This document shows, one piece after another, positions 36,385 through 48,089 of a stretch of DNA of 64,000 nt. Location of the stretch: assembly GCF_024166365.1 (NCBI RefSeq), contig NC_064838.1:76028001-76092000 (forward strand), in the 5' to 3' direction. Source of the stretch: Elephas maximus indicus (lineage: Eukaryota; Chordata; Mammalia; Proboscidea; Elephantidae). Position 1 is the stretch's first letter; each line of letters begins with the position of its first letter. A program made the translations under genes and the position numbers. The notes beneath the pieces were generated by a model. The model was not told where the DNA came from and ran no database searches. It worked only from the letters and a program-made list of their open reading frames with translations.

Positions 36385-39135
36385 TATGAGGATATTGAAA
36401 ACACCATGACTTGGGTTAGGTGCACCTTATTCCTTAAGGTGACATACTTGCTTTTTAGCACTTTAAAAAGATCTTTTGCAGCAGATTTGGCCAATACACT
36501 GTGTCTTTTGATTTCTTGACTGCTGCTTCCAAGGGTGTTGATTGTTGATCCAAGTAAAATGAAATCCTTGACAACCTCAGTCTTTTCTACATTTATCATG
36601 TTGTGAGGATTTATCAGTTGTGAAGACTTTTGTTTTCTTTATGTTGAAGTGTAACCCATACTGAAGGCTGTGGTGTTTGATCTTCATCAATAAAGGCTAA
36701 AAATCCTCTTCACTTTCAGCAAGCAAAGTTGTGTCATCTGCATATTGCAGGTTGTTAACGAGTCTTCCTCCAATCCCAATGCCCCGTTCTTCTTCATGTA
36801 GTCCAGCTTCTTGGACTATTTGTTCACCATACAGATTGAATAGGTATGGTGAAAGGATACAACCCTGATGTACACCTTTCCTGACATTAAGCCATGTGGT
36901 ATCCACTTATTCTGTTTAAAGGACTGCCTCTTGGTTCATGTACAGGTTACTTATGAACTCAATTAAGTGTTCTGAAATTCCCAATCTCCACAAGGTTATC
37001 CATAATTTGTTATGATCCACATAGTCAATGCTTTAGCATAGTCAATAAAACACAGGTAAACCTCCTCCTGGTGTTCTCTGTTTTCACCCAGGATCCATCT
37101 GACATAAGCAATGACATCCCTGACTCCACTTCCTCTTCTAAATCCGGCTTGAATTTCGGGCAGTTCCTTGTTGATATACTGCTGCAGCCGATTTTGAATG
37201 ATCTTCAGCAAAATTTTGTTGTATGTGATATTAATGATATTGTTCAATAATTTCCACATCTGGTTGGATCACCTTTCTTGGGAATAGGCATAAATATGGA
37301 TCTCTTCCAGTCAATTGGCCAGGTAGCTGTCTTCCAAATTTCTTGGCATAGATGAGTGAGCACTTCCAGCTCGTTGAAACATCTCAATTAGTATTCCATC
37401 AATTCCTGGAGCATTGTACTTCACCAATGTCTTCAGTGCTGCGTGGACTTCTTCCTTCAGTACCATCGGTTCCTGATCATGTGTTACCTCCTGATGGTAG
37501 AAAGTCAAACAATTCTTTTTGGTATAGTGACTCTGTGTGTTCCTTCCAACTTCTTTTCATGCTTCCTGGGTCATTAATATTTTCTCTGTAGAATCCTTTA
37601 ATATTGCAACTCAAGGCTTAAATTTTTTCTTCAGTTCTTTCAACTTGAGAAATGGTAAGTGTGTTTTCCCCTTTTGGTTTTCTATACCTGCACAAGTCAT
37701 TGTAATACTTTGTCTTCTTGAGTTGCTCTTTGAAATTTTCTGTTCAGCTCTTTTACTTCGTCATTTTTCCTTTTGCTTGAGGTACTCAACGTTCAAGGGC
37801 AAGTTTCACAGTCTCTTCTGATATCCATTTAGGTCTTTATTTTCTCTACTGTCTTTTTAATGACCTCTTGCTTTTTTCATGTCATTCCACAACTCATCTG
37901 GTCTTCGGTCATTGGCGTTCAATGTGTCAAATCTATTCTTGAGACGGTCTCTAAATTCAGGTGGGTTATAGTCAAGGTCGTACTTTGGCTCTTGTCGACT
38001 TGTTATAATTTTCTTCAGTTTCAACTTGAACTTACTTATAAGTAATTGATTCTGATCTGCAGTTGACCCCTGGCCTTGCTCTGACTGATGACAGTGAGCT
38101 TTTCCATTGTCCCTTTCCACAAATGTAGTCAATGTGATTCCTGTGTATTCCATCTACTGAGGTCCACGTGTATATTTGCTGTTTATGTTGGTGAAAAAAG
38201 TATTTGCAATGAAGAAGTCATTGGCCTTGCAAAATTCTATCACGTGATCTCTGGCATTTTTTGGATCACCGAAGCCATATTTTCCAACTGTGATCCTTCT
38301 TCTTTGTTTCCAACTTTTGCATTTCAATCACCAGTAATTATCAGTGCATCCTGATTGCATGTGATCAATATCAGACCGCAGAGGTTGGTAAAAATCTTCA
38401 ATTTCTTCATCTTTGCTTAGTGGTTGGTGCATAAATTTGAATAATAGTTGTATTAACTGGTCTTCCTTGCAAGTGTATGGATATTATCCTATCACTGACA
38501 GCACAGTACTTTAGGATAGATGTTGAAATGTTCTTTTTGACAATAAATCCAACGCCACTTTTCTTCAAGTTGTCATTCCTGGCATAGGTGACCTTATGAT
38601 TGTCCGATTCAAAATGGCCAATACCAGTCCATTTCAGCTCACTAATGCCTAGGATATCAATCTTTATGTTCCATTTCACTTTTGAGGATTTGCAATTTTC
38701 CTAGATTCATATTTCGTACATTCCAGGTTCCAATTTTTAATGGATGTTTGCAGCTGTTTTTTCTCATTTTGAGTCAGTCCACATCAGCAAATGAAGGCCC
38801 CAAGACCTTGACTCCACCCAGGTCATTAAGGTCGATTCTACTTTGAGGAGGCAGCTCTTCCCCATTTGTATTTTGACTGCCTTTCAACCTGATGGGTTCA
38901 TCTTCCGACATGCTATCAAACAGTGTTCTGCTGCTATTCATAAGGTTTTCACTGGCTAATTCTTTTCAGAAATAGACTGCTGGGTTCTTTTTCCAAGTCT
39001 GTCTTAGTCTGGAATCTCAGCTGAAACCTGCCTGCCATGAGTGACCCTATTGGAATTTGAATACTGGTGGTATAGATTCCATCATCATGGCAACACACAA
39101 GCCCTCACAACACAACAAACTGACAGTGAGGGACT
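36385..39135 (-). mobile_element. RTE/BovB-clade LINE, 3' truncated
   Basis: The 5' end is near 39131 ('acacaacaaactgacagtg' on the plus strand). The endonuclease is at about 38200-38700, with RT segments at 37857-38153, 37311-37508, 36996-37259 (PEIQAGFRRGSGVRD and a YLCFIDYAKA segment) and 36697-36906 (QYADDTTLLAES active-site region). It stops at about 36385 without the normal 3' tail. It faces the preceding RTE tail to tail, about 110 bp apart. Frames are broken. Confidence 0.85.
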
Positions 39136-39139
39136 ACAT

Positions 39140-40002
39140 GTTTAGGGAGGATTAATAAAAGCACATAAATATTTCTCCTGTTCTTTTCTGAGCCAGGACA
39201 TCTTTCTTTTCATATATTATGTTTTTTAATTTTGACAGAAACTTTTTAAATTCTTGTTCCCATTTATTTGATGAGGAAGCTGAGGCTCATAGGCTTCACA
39301 TGATTCACCAGAAACCTTCCTCATGATTCTGCCCCCTCTGTTTGTACCAAAAAAAAGTCCAGATATTGGTCATGATTTTCTCCAAGGAGTTTGGGACTGC
39401 TGGTTGCCACGAGGCCCTTCAACAAAAGTGCAAAGCATGTTGCCATGTATATTCATGTCATTCTCCTGCCTCCATTTCTGTCTCCCAGCTCTCTCTCACC
39501 CCTACTTCATCTTCTTTGAAGATACCTGGCAGGCACTGGTGTTCCTAGCAGGCTATTTTGAGATTTGAGTTCTGGGTAGTAATTTTACCATGTAATCTGT
39601 CCTGTCTTTAATAACTTGCAACCACATTAAAAAAGCAAAAATCCAGCTTTCTACCATATGAAGAGAAAAGCACGTATCTTTAAAAATAAAACACGTAAGA
39701 CAAATATTCAGTAATTCCTTTCCTTTTTCCGTCTGTCTCCTTTCTTCATTTCTGCACTTACTTAAAACATACATGGGGTTAGAAATGGGGGACTGCAATA
39801 TTAATAATATTCATAATGTTAAGTCTAATAAATAATAATTATTACTAGTTACCTTTTTACAAAAGCGGAAATTGAATATTAAAGACGTTAAGAAGCTTGT
39901 TTAAGATCATATAGAACATAAGTGGTGAAGCCAGGATTCATGTCTACCACACATATTTCATTTATCGGAGCCTTTGACTTGTTTCAATAATTTCACACTC
40001 CT
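39140..40002. other. Intergenic DNA with MIR-like traces
   Basis: A MIR-like minus-strand stretch lies near 39860-39955 ('gttaagaagcttgtttaagatc', 'gtggtgaagccaggattc'), with a weaker one near 39265-39300. No gene is seen; short open stretches here lack conserved features. Confidence 0.4.
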
Positions 40003-40014
40003 AGAAGAGATGGG

Positions 40015-40185
40015 GAAACCCTGCTGGTGTAGTGGCTAAGTGCTATGGCTGCTAACCAAAGGGCAGCAGTTCGAATCTGCCAGGCACTCCTTGGAAGCTC
40101 TATGGGGCATTTCTACTCCATCCTATAGGGTCACTATGAGTCAGAATTGACTCAATGGCAATGGGTTTGGTTTTTGGTTTTTTGT
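40015..40185 (+). mobile_element. AfroSINE, young copy
   Basis: Head, body and tail are well preserved. It is flanked by 'agaagagatggg' (40003-40014) and 'agaaaagatggg' (40186-40197), a 12-bp target duplication with one mismatch. Confidence 0.92.
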
Positions 40186-40522
40186 AGAAAAGATGGGCTT
40201 AAGCAATCCTATGGAGAAGGGATTGAGGCTTCCTCACATGTGTTTAGAATAAGTTGGGGTTTAACTAATTGGCCCCAAGGTTTGCTTTTGCTCTTGGGCT
40301 ATCTGAGCTGGGTAACTCATTGGACCATCCTTAGGGACTGGGCTGGATGTAATGGTTTCTTTGGAGCTCCTGGGGCTGAAAGCCTGCCATAGACTTTTGT
40401 AAACTTTTTTGTGAATTAGTATAAATATTCAATGCAGTAAAAATAGAAACATTAAATCATGTTTTCCCAAAAGAACCTATAGATAGGGATATTGCCTCAG
40501 ACTCACTTATCTGTCACTGTAC

Positions 40523-40767
40523 CTTAATAGTTTCTTCTGTAAACACATTTTCAGGAACCAGAATGATAAACTTTTTTTTTTTTTTAACCACTTCAATTGC
40601 TTCTGGAGAGAAGCCATGTAAAGTCTGCATATTCAGAGTTCCCTCTCTCCATAAACTTTCCACTCTCCATAACCTCCTGTGATAGAAAACATCAATAAAT
40701 GTCAACCAAGTATCCTTTCCGTGTTTCACCTGGACTTCATATAATTCATCTTCTAAGTAAATTAAAG
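40523..40767 (-). other. Splice-flanked open segment, possible exon of an unknown gene
   Basis: Read on the minus strand, 'tttttcatattttcag' precedes the segment and 'attaag|gtacag' follows it. Between them lie 245 bases with 81 uninterrupted codons (phase 1 in, phase 0 out). The predicted peptide includes VKHGKDTWLTFIDVFYHRR and SLWREGTLNMQTLHGF, and has a run of five lysines from a 14-A homopolymer. A second open stretch lies upstream on the same strand (40762-41034) in another frame. I do not recognise the family. It may be an exon, an exon relic, or chance. Confidence 0.3.
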
Positions 40768-40769
40768 CT

Positions 40770-42065
40770 GAAAATATGAAAAATATACTTTATTGGAAGT
40801 CATATATCTGTTCATAAGGAAAGAGGTAAGCTTTTCAAGTCTATCTGAAATATTCTCTTCACAATAACTCTTCAAAACTGGTGTGGTGGCATCTGCACTC
40901 TGATGGAATCTATACTCAGTACATATTCTGAAAAAGATGGAGTGCCCAGGGAATATTTCCACTAATGAAGGGTGAAGGTGGTCCGGGTATCCTAAGCCTT
41001 CCCTAGCCTCACAGCAAAGTACACTATCTGTCAAAGGACTTTCTGTTCATACAAGGAGAAATAAACTACACCATGGGACTGAAGCCAACCTGGAAGAAAT
41101 TTCTTTTTTTGAGGGGGTCCTCTCATTTAAAGAGTTTGAAGTTCATTGGTGATGTTTCTCGGCATAAAAGAGGGCTGTACTTCTGCACGCTTGTCCTGGA
41201 TTTTCAAGACCTGTGGCAACCCTTGATCATGACCTGAAACGGCACCCCCTCTCAGGTTTTGGGGCAAGTGGCAATGCAGTGGGCCAGGGAGACATAAAGT
41301 TGAACTCTGTGATGAAATCTTGGGTCACACTACCCTTAATAACATTCTTTGTTCGCCTCCCCGCATGTCTTTCTGTATCCCATCCCCTTGCTCTTCTTCT
41401 TTCCCTGACATTTGCTCACTTCCACTCTCCTCTCTCCTGCGTTAACTTCATCCAGTCTTTGCCCTTCCTTCTCTTCACTATTATTTATTATATACTTAGT
41501 TTTCTGCTTTGTTATTTGTCCCACCATGAAGTTAACCATGGTTGATTTTGGCGTCAGGACAGAAACTTAAGGTATCAGTTGGCATCCTTCTCTGCTGGCT
41601 AGTGACTTTTCTTGGATATAGTCTACATGATTAGTTGGGATTTGATGATTTATATAACTTGCTGTTAGATGCCAGAGAGAGAGAGGCTGTCCAGCAGCAT
41701 ATAATCTTCGTTATAGCTTGATTGTACTCGGCAAAACTCTCTATTATAGATCAATCTGTGCACATAAAGAACACAAGACAAATGGCCATAGTCACCTCAC
41801 CAAAAATTGTGCAGGTAAAATGAAACAACAAAAGTGAAAACCTGCTTAAATTAAAGTCACACAAAAATAATATGTAATATCGGATTACCTTATTCGATTC
41901 AAAACATATCTAATAAAGTACATAGTATTATAAGAGCATAGGGAATAGAGTTAGATGTCTATTTGTCTGGAAAGAAAAGGAAAGATTCTGGGGCTAAAGA
42001 GAGAGTTTTGGGACAAGGTATGTTTTGAACTGTTTACATTTCAACAGGTAAAGTAAAAATTAAGG
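40770..42065. other. Intergenic DNA
   Basis: It contains the unrecognised minus-strand open stretch 40762-41034 and a plus-strand one at 41213-41545. Neither shows domains I know. No recognised repeat. Confidence 0.35.
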
Positions 42066-42081
42066 ATGCTATAGAAGAGCA

Positions 42082-42259
42082 GGAGCCCTGGTGTCACAGT
42101 GGTTAAGTGTTTGGCTGCTAACGAAAAGTTCGGCAGTTGAAATCCACCAACTACTCCTTGGAAACCCTATGGGGCAATTCTACTTTGTCCTTTATGGTCA
42201 CTATGAGTCAGAAACAACTCGACGGCAAAGGGTTTGGTTTGGTTTGGTTTGGTTTGGTT
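42082..42259 (+). mobile_element. AfroSINE, young copy with perfect target duplication
   Basis: The 12-bp repeat 'tatagaagagca' flanks it at 42070-42081 and 42260-42271. The tail is repeated GGTTT units. The head reads 'gagccctggtgtcacagtgg'. Confidence 0.94.
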
Positions 42260-42535
42260 TATAGAAGAGCAAATAGGAAGCTCCACTACTGTGGTGTCCC
42301 CCAGTATCAGGTAGGTAGGATAGATAGTTCAGGAGTATTAGGAAATAATGGCTGAACTCAGTAACAGAACTCTGAAATACTCTTGATCTGAATTAATGCA
42401 TACATCTTAGTAAAGTGCTGTTTGCCTATCTTCAGGTTTCAAATATTCTCTTTGCTTAGTTGAAACAAAACCAACTAGAATTGCATCACTTGGCTTTAAC
42501 AGCTCTTCATTAACCAGAAAAAAAAAAAAAAAAAT

Positions 42536-42600
42536 TGGCCTAGAGTTGATTCCTACTCATAGCGACCCTACAGGAAACCCACAAAGGTTTCCAGCTGTCC
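42536..42600 (-). mobile_element. AfroSINE fragment
   Basis: 'gagttgattcctactcatagcgaccctacagg' is the reverse complement of the SINE 3' body, with an A-run upstream. The rest is missing. Confidence 0.7.
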
Positions 42601-42604
42601 ATTA

Positions 42605-44440
42605 TCAGCTCACAAACTTACCTTTTACAACTTTTTGATTTGATGAGAGTACAGCTTTTATGACTGTCTTGTCTGTTTTTACCTGAAGCAGTGCATCTTA
42701 TTCACTTGGTAACCTGACCACTCCTCTCCTCACAGCAAACGACAGTTTTTTTGTTTTGTTTTGTTTTTGTTTTTAGCCCCTATTAGGAACTTAGTGTATT
42801 GAAACTGAGTAATAATTAATTCACTTTATATTTGTCAGAGATAATTCGATCTTCTAGTCTTAGCTTCTAGATATTACTTACATCGCACTTTGCTAATATT
42901 TCAGCTGTACTACAAAGAAACATAAAGTTTTATTAATATTATAGAACTTTATTAGAGAGACAATTTGAGTTATTAATTTTCAAATGCTGCTTCTACTTAG
43001 GGAAATGCAGTATAAGCTTATTCAATACCTTAGTCCCAGAGAGCCTGTTTAGAAACTTCATTTTCACACACTGAAATCTGTAACTCCATTTCTTTCTCGT
43101 TTTTGAAACTTCACCATTCCTCAATTTATTCTCTAGGGTTCTCTCTACTTTTGGAACCAAAATTCATTAGATATTATCATATATGGTGGTATGTAATTCT
43201 TAATTAATTAGTTATCTTATTCAGAGGTATGTTATCCCTCCAATTTAATTATACAGAGTTTGAAAACATATTTCTATATCGCACTGTAGCTACCACAGAG
43301 CTGATTAGGTTCTCAGTACATATGATGGCTGACTTGAATGTGTTATTGGTTCATTGACGGATTGGTGATTAATCAGAAAAAGGAAGAGTATCTCAAAATC
43401 ATTATAAAATAAATTCTAGATCCTTTGAGGTTAATATTAAAAAGTAGAGAAAAAAATATGACAGGATAAAGATATAAGTCCCCAAATTGAAGAGTGAATT
43501 ACATAAATATGAAAAAAGGGAAAGAACTCAAACTTTAAAGATATTAAAAAATAACTGACAAAGATATATATAATTGAGAAAAAAAATTATAAGAAGTAAA
43601 AAAATATTAAAAAAATTATAGTATCACCAGTAATCAAGGAAATGTATATCATTGTTTCAGTTATACTCATCAAGCAAATAAGATAATGCTCTGTTAGATT
43701 TTCATTAGAAATCTGTTCCATATTCCTGTAATTTTAGAAAGATATGGGAAAAAATGCAATTCTTACATGAAAAGGGATATTTAAACAAATTATGTAGATA
43801 ATAACTCTGGAAAAACCTGGAAGAATATTGCAGCTGGTATACAAAGAAACTTTTTTTTATATTACCTCTGTAAAGTGGGATTGGGAAGTTATGAATTTTA
43901 GAAGGATACTTTTATTTTTAACCTGTAATCTATTGAAAATGTTGGAGATTTTAATACCTGGATGTAATCTTTGATAATTAAAGTATTTCTAATAAATATT
44001 GATACAAAAAATTGGAAGTTCACTTGATAATAATTGCCAGTAATTAGGAAAATAATAATAACTTTTACCACAATAATCCCTTGGAAATTTAATATCTGAA
44101 ATGACTACAAATAAAAAGAGGTTCAATTAAAAGTTTCTTATGAGAATGAAAATTTGAAAACAAATGATAAAAAAGTTTTAAAAACATATTATGAATTTTT
44201 GATACAATAATTTATAACTGCTAAAATTAATAAATAAATTATAGGTACTCTTTACATAGGAAAAGGCTTTTAACAATGCAAAATGAAAATCAGAACATTT
44301 AAAATATTATAGAATGATTGCAATTCTATAGATATGTATGTATACAAGCCAAAAATACAGTAGGAGAAGGGGGAAGATATTTCCACGGTGAAATTATGAA
44401 ATATTTTCTCAATTATGCTTTAAGAGAACAAAAATTGGCA
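42605..44440. other. AT-rich intergenic DNA
   Basis: Very AT-rich, especially 43430-44300, with many A-runs. I see no gene, RNA or classifiable repeat. Confidence 0.45.
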
Positions 44441-44459
44441 GGCCTGGCATCTATTAGCA

Positions 44460-45395
44460 TACTTAAGCCCATTATAGCAGCCACTGTGTCAATTCATCTC
44501 ACTGAGAGTCTTCCTCTTTTTCACTGACCCCCTTCTTTACCAAGCATGATGTCCTCCTCCAGGGACTGATCCCTCCTGACAACATGTCCAAAGTATGTGA
44601 GACGTAGTCTCACCATCCTTGCTTCTAAGGAGCATTCTGGTTGTACTTCTTCCAAGACAGATTTGTTTGTCCTTTTGGCAGTCCATGGTATGCTCAATAT
44701 TCTTCTTCAACACCACAATTCGAAGATGTCAATTCTTCTTTGGTCTTCTTTATTCATTGTCCAGCTTTCAAGTGCATAGGAGGCAACCAAAAGCACCATG
44801 GCTTCGGTCAGGCTCATCTTAGTCTTCAAGGTGATAGCTTCGCTTTTCAGTACTTTAAAGAGGTCTGTTGCAGCCAAATGGCCCAATGCAATGTGTCTTT
44901 TGATTTCTTGACTACTGCTTCTATGGGTGTTGATTGTGGATCCAGGTAAAATGAAATCCTTGACAGCTTCGATCTTTTCCCCATTTATCATAATGTTGCT
45001 TACTGGTCCAATTGTGAGGATTTTTGTTTTCTTTATGTTGAGGTGTAATCCATACTGAAGGCTGTGGTCTTGGATCTTCATCAATAAGTGCTTCAAGTCA
45101 TCTTCACTTTCAGCAAGAAAAGTTGTGTCATCTGCATAATGCAGGCTGTTAATAAATCTCCCTCCAATCCTGATGCCCTGTTCTTCTTCATATGTTCCAG
45201 CTTCTTGAATTATTTGCTCAGCATGCAGATTGAATACGTATGATGAAAGGATACAACCCTGGCACACATCTTTCCTGACTTAAACCATACAGTATCCCCT
45301 TGTTCAGTTCAAAAGACTGCCTCTTGATCTATGTACAGGTTCTTCATGAGCACAAGTAAGTGTACTGGAATTCCCATTCTTGCATCCATAGAATG
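44460..45395 (-). mobile_element. RTE/BovB-clade LINE 3' part with open RT segment
   Basis: A 5'-truncated RTE element. A 186-codon open stretch at 44707-45267 covers the RT part from 'CQGCILSSYVFNLHAEQI' through the active site HYADDTTFLAES to the C-terminal thumb-like part ending in SWTMNKEDQRR. It is the longest open RTE piece in the window. The remainder, toward 44460, is in other frames. It cannot act on its own, because the endonuclease and RT N-terminus are absent. Confidence 0.85.
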
Positions 45396-45399
45396 TGAA

Positions 45400-45730
45400 A
45401 CTCAATACCATGTATCTAACATGAGTAATGAATGATTTCACATAATAATTATGCCTAATAATACTAACCTCAATGATTTATTCTTGTGTGTCCTGACTGA
45501 CAGTGAAGGTGAAACCAAGAGTAAAAAGTTGGGGAAATGAATTCTTCTTAAAGCCTAAACCAACCAAGGCACTAAAGTGGTCAGAATAATTTGTGGAAAG
45601 TTGTGTACAAATTAAGGAACGTTTTTCCTATAGGGAACCTCCAAATTTAATATATGAATTATATGGGAATAGTGCTTTTCAAATATTGAGATGCATATAG
45701 GCATATATTTCATACATGTTTACTTTAGAA
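45400..45730. other. Intergenic DNA
   Basis: No gene or recognised repeat is seen in this stretch. Confidence 0.4.
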
Positions 45731-45734
45731 AAAA

Positions 45735-45932
45735 ACTCAAATCCATCGCTGTTGAGTCAATTCCGATTCATAGTGACCCTATAGGACAGAGTACTACTGG
45801 TTTCCAAGTCTGTAATCTTTAGGGAAGTAGACTGGCACATCTTTCTCCTGAGGAGTAGCTGGAAGTTTCCTACCACCAACCTTTCAGTTAGCAGCCTAAT
45901 GCTTAACCACTGCACCACCAGGGCTCCCTACG
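45735..45932 (-). mobile_element. AfroSINE, minus strand
   Basis: 'gttgagtcaattccgattcatagtgaccctataggacagag' to 'cttaaccactgcaccaccagggctcc' is a complete reverse-oriented AfroSINE of moderate age. Confidence 0.88.
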
Positions 45933-46182
45933 TACACTTACAGTATGTCTATTAGAATCTAAGTTTTATAGGAACAAAAAGTTTCAAGATATTGAAGTGA
46001 CTTGTTCAGGTCATACAGAAGAATAAGCAGTTCCCAGACATTGTCAGATTGCACAATTACCTGTGAGTTTTTTTCTTGCCCAAAATGACTTGATTCCACA
46101 GGAAGACTTTGAGTCAATGGCTGTAGTTAAAGAATGGACATCAGCATTAAAAAAAAAAAAAAAAATCCCAAGTGATTCCATT

Positions 46183-46472
46183 GTTGTTGTTAGCTGCCAT
46201 CAAGTTGCCCCTGACTTGTGGTAACCTCATGCACGACACGGGATCTCTCCATTGTAATCCATAGAGTTTTCATGGACTGATTTTCAGAATTAGATCACCA
46301 GGCTTTTCTTCCCAATCTGTCTGAGTCTGAAAACTCTGCTAAAACCTGTTCAGCATCGTTGCAACATGCAAGCCTCCACTGACATAGGTGGTGGCTGCAC
46401 AAGTGGCACATTTGCTGGGAATCAATCGAGTCTCCTACGTTGGAGGGAGAATTCTACCACTGAACCCTCACG
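46183..46472 (-). mobile_element. Afrotherian SINE with RTE-like end
   Basis: On the plus strand it begins 'ttgttgttgttagctgccatcaag', like the reverse complement of the RTE 3' tail. It continues with 'tgtaatccatagagttttcatgg' and ends with tRNA-like 'ctaccactgaaccctca'. It looks like a non-autonomous element mobilised by RTE machinery. The name is not certain. Confidence 0.6.
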
Positions 46473-46597
46473 GAATTAGAACTATAAAGTTGTAGTTCAG
46501 AGTCCAAGTCTGCTGCCATTGCCAAGTCAACACTTACACACTTTTCTTTTCAGATTAACCATTTCTCAGCTGCATCCTTTTGACATCATCTGTAACC

Positions 46598-47508
46598 ATG
46601 GAGTTGAACAGCACTGTGACTGAGTTCATTCTGCTCGGGTTAACACAGGACATTCTGAAGGAGAAATTAGTGTTTGTGATCTTCTTGTTTCTCTACCTTG
46701 CAACTCTGTTCGCGAACTTATTTATTGTGGTGACCATCAGATACAGCCGGATGTTAGGAGGCCCCATGTACTTCTTCCTTTTCTACTTGTTCTTTGCTGA
46801 TGCCTGCTACTCAACAACCACAGTTCCCAGGTTGATTTTACATGCTATATCTAAGAAAGTCATCTCCTACAATGAACGCATGGCTCAGATTTTTGCAGGT
46901 CATTTTTTTGGGTGCATGGAGATCTTTGTGCTCATACTCATGTCCTTTGATCTCTATGTGGCCATTTGCAAACCCCTGAGATACACAACCATCATGAGCC
47001 AGCGTGTCTGTGGTGCATTGTTGAATCTGGCCTGGGTGGGATCTTGCAACCATTCATTAGTACAGGTTTTCTTGGTTTTGAAATTACCATTCTGTGGCCC
47101 CAATGTTATTGACCACTATTTCTGTCATATGCAGCCTTTGTTAAAACTTGCCTGCATGGATACTTATGTCATAAATCTACTCATAGTATTTAATAGTGGT
47201 GCCATATGTATTGTGAGTTTTATAGTCCTGATAATCTCCTATGTTTTCATCTTACACTCTCTGAGTAAAAGGGTGCAGAAGGAAGAAAGAAAGCCCTCTC
47301 TACCTGCATCTCCCACATTATTGTTGTCATCTTATTCTTTGTTCCATGTATATTCACATACAGTCGCCCGCCTATCACATTTCCAGTGGACAAGATGGTG
47401 ACTGTGTTTTAAGCTATTGGGACATCCTTGCTCAACCCTCTGATTTACACTCTGAGGAACGCAGATGTTAAAAATGCCATGAGAAAGTTGTGGTGCAACA
47501 AGCTATGA
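46598..47508 (+). pseudogene. Olfactory receptor family 4 pseudogene
   Basis: A family 4 OR reading frame starts at ATG 46598 (MELNSTVTEFILLGL, sequon N4-S-T). It shows PMYFFL, CYS before TM3, [11 protein letters not shown] in place of RYVAICKPL (so DRY reads DLY), [11 protein letters not shown] and LKLACMDTY. A one-base insertion near 47270-47272, in the third intracellular region, shifts the frame before the KALSTC motif. The remaining KALSTC, TM6 and NPLIY sequence lies in another frame to TGA 47506-47508. A nonsense TAA at 47410-47412 sits where most family 4 ORs have a tyrosine before TM7. Two disabling lesions make it a pseudogene. It is clearly diverged from the two 4C-like copies. The subfamily is not resolved. 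Confidence 0.88.
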
Positions 47509-47509
47509 C

Positions 47510-47900
47510 TTGAAATGGCAAAGAACAGAAAACACCAATTGCTGATTCTTTAGCAATTTAAATGAAATTGGATTGATAGAGAAGAGAAAATGTTCTTATC
47601 CTGATGTGGACAATAGAATCCTCTCCTAGAAATCTGTTTGAGGACATTGGTAGAGTAATCACAGGTCCATTTTATTTTAAGCCAATGACACATAAAGTAA
47701 CATAACATAAAAAAAATTAATAAAGTACACTAATATTTGTGGGAGTGCTAGCCCACTCCCCACCTCTGCTCTCTGCACTGATACTGTTGGTGTTTTGCAG
47801 TATGTGAGCCAGATCCTGTTGTATATAGAGCTTCACCTCACTCATTTGTACAGTATTCTAGTTTGAATTTATCTTCTCCATGTTATTGATCAAGGACATA
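47510..47900. other. 3' flank of the OR pseudogene
   Basis: No gene is seen. The RTE tail starts after it. Confidence 0.4.
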
Positions 47901-47909
47901 TTTGAACAT

Positions 47910-48080
47910 TCCAGAAATCAAGAAGATAGTGCAGGACCAGGCAGTGTTTTGTTCTGTTGTACATATAATTGCCATGAGTCAGAGTTGACTCCACAGAAGC
48001 TATGTGTCTACCTACGTACCTACCTATCTATCTAGCTATCTAAATATTTATACAACTAAATATATTTTAATAAATATATA
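47910..48080 (+). mobile_element. RTE-type 3' tail with tetranucleotide repeat
   Basis: 'gtgcaggaccaggcagtgttttgttctgttgtacat' followed by 'catgagtcagagttgactccac' matches the RTE 3' end. It passes directly into a CTAC/CTAT repeat at about 48008-48045. Confidence 0.7.
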
Positions 48081-48089
48081 TGTAACACC

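Noticed and set aside
41213-41545. 110-codon open frame with a hydrophobic C-terminal part
   Set aside because: No recognised family, no clear start context and no second copy to test. The sequence is pyrimidine-rich and low in complexity toward its end.
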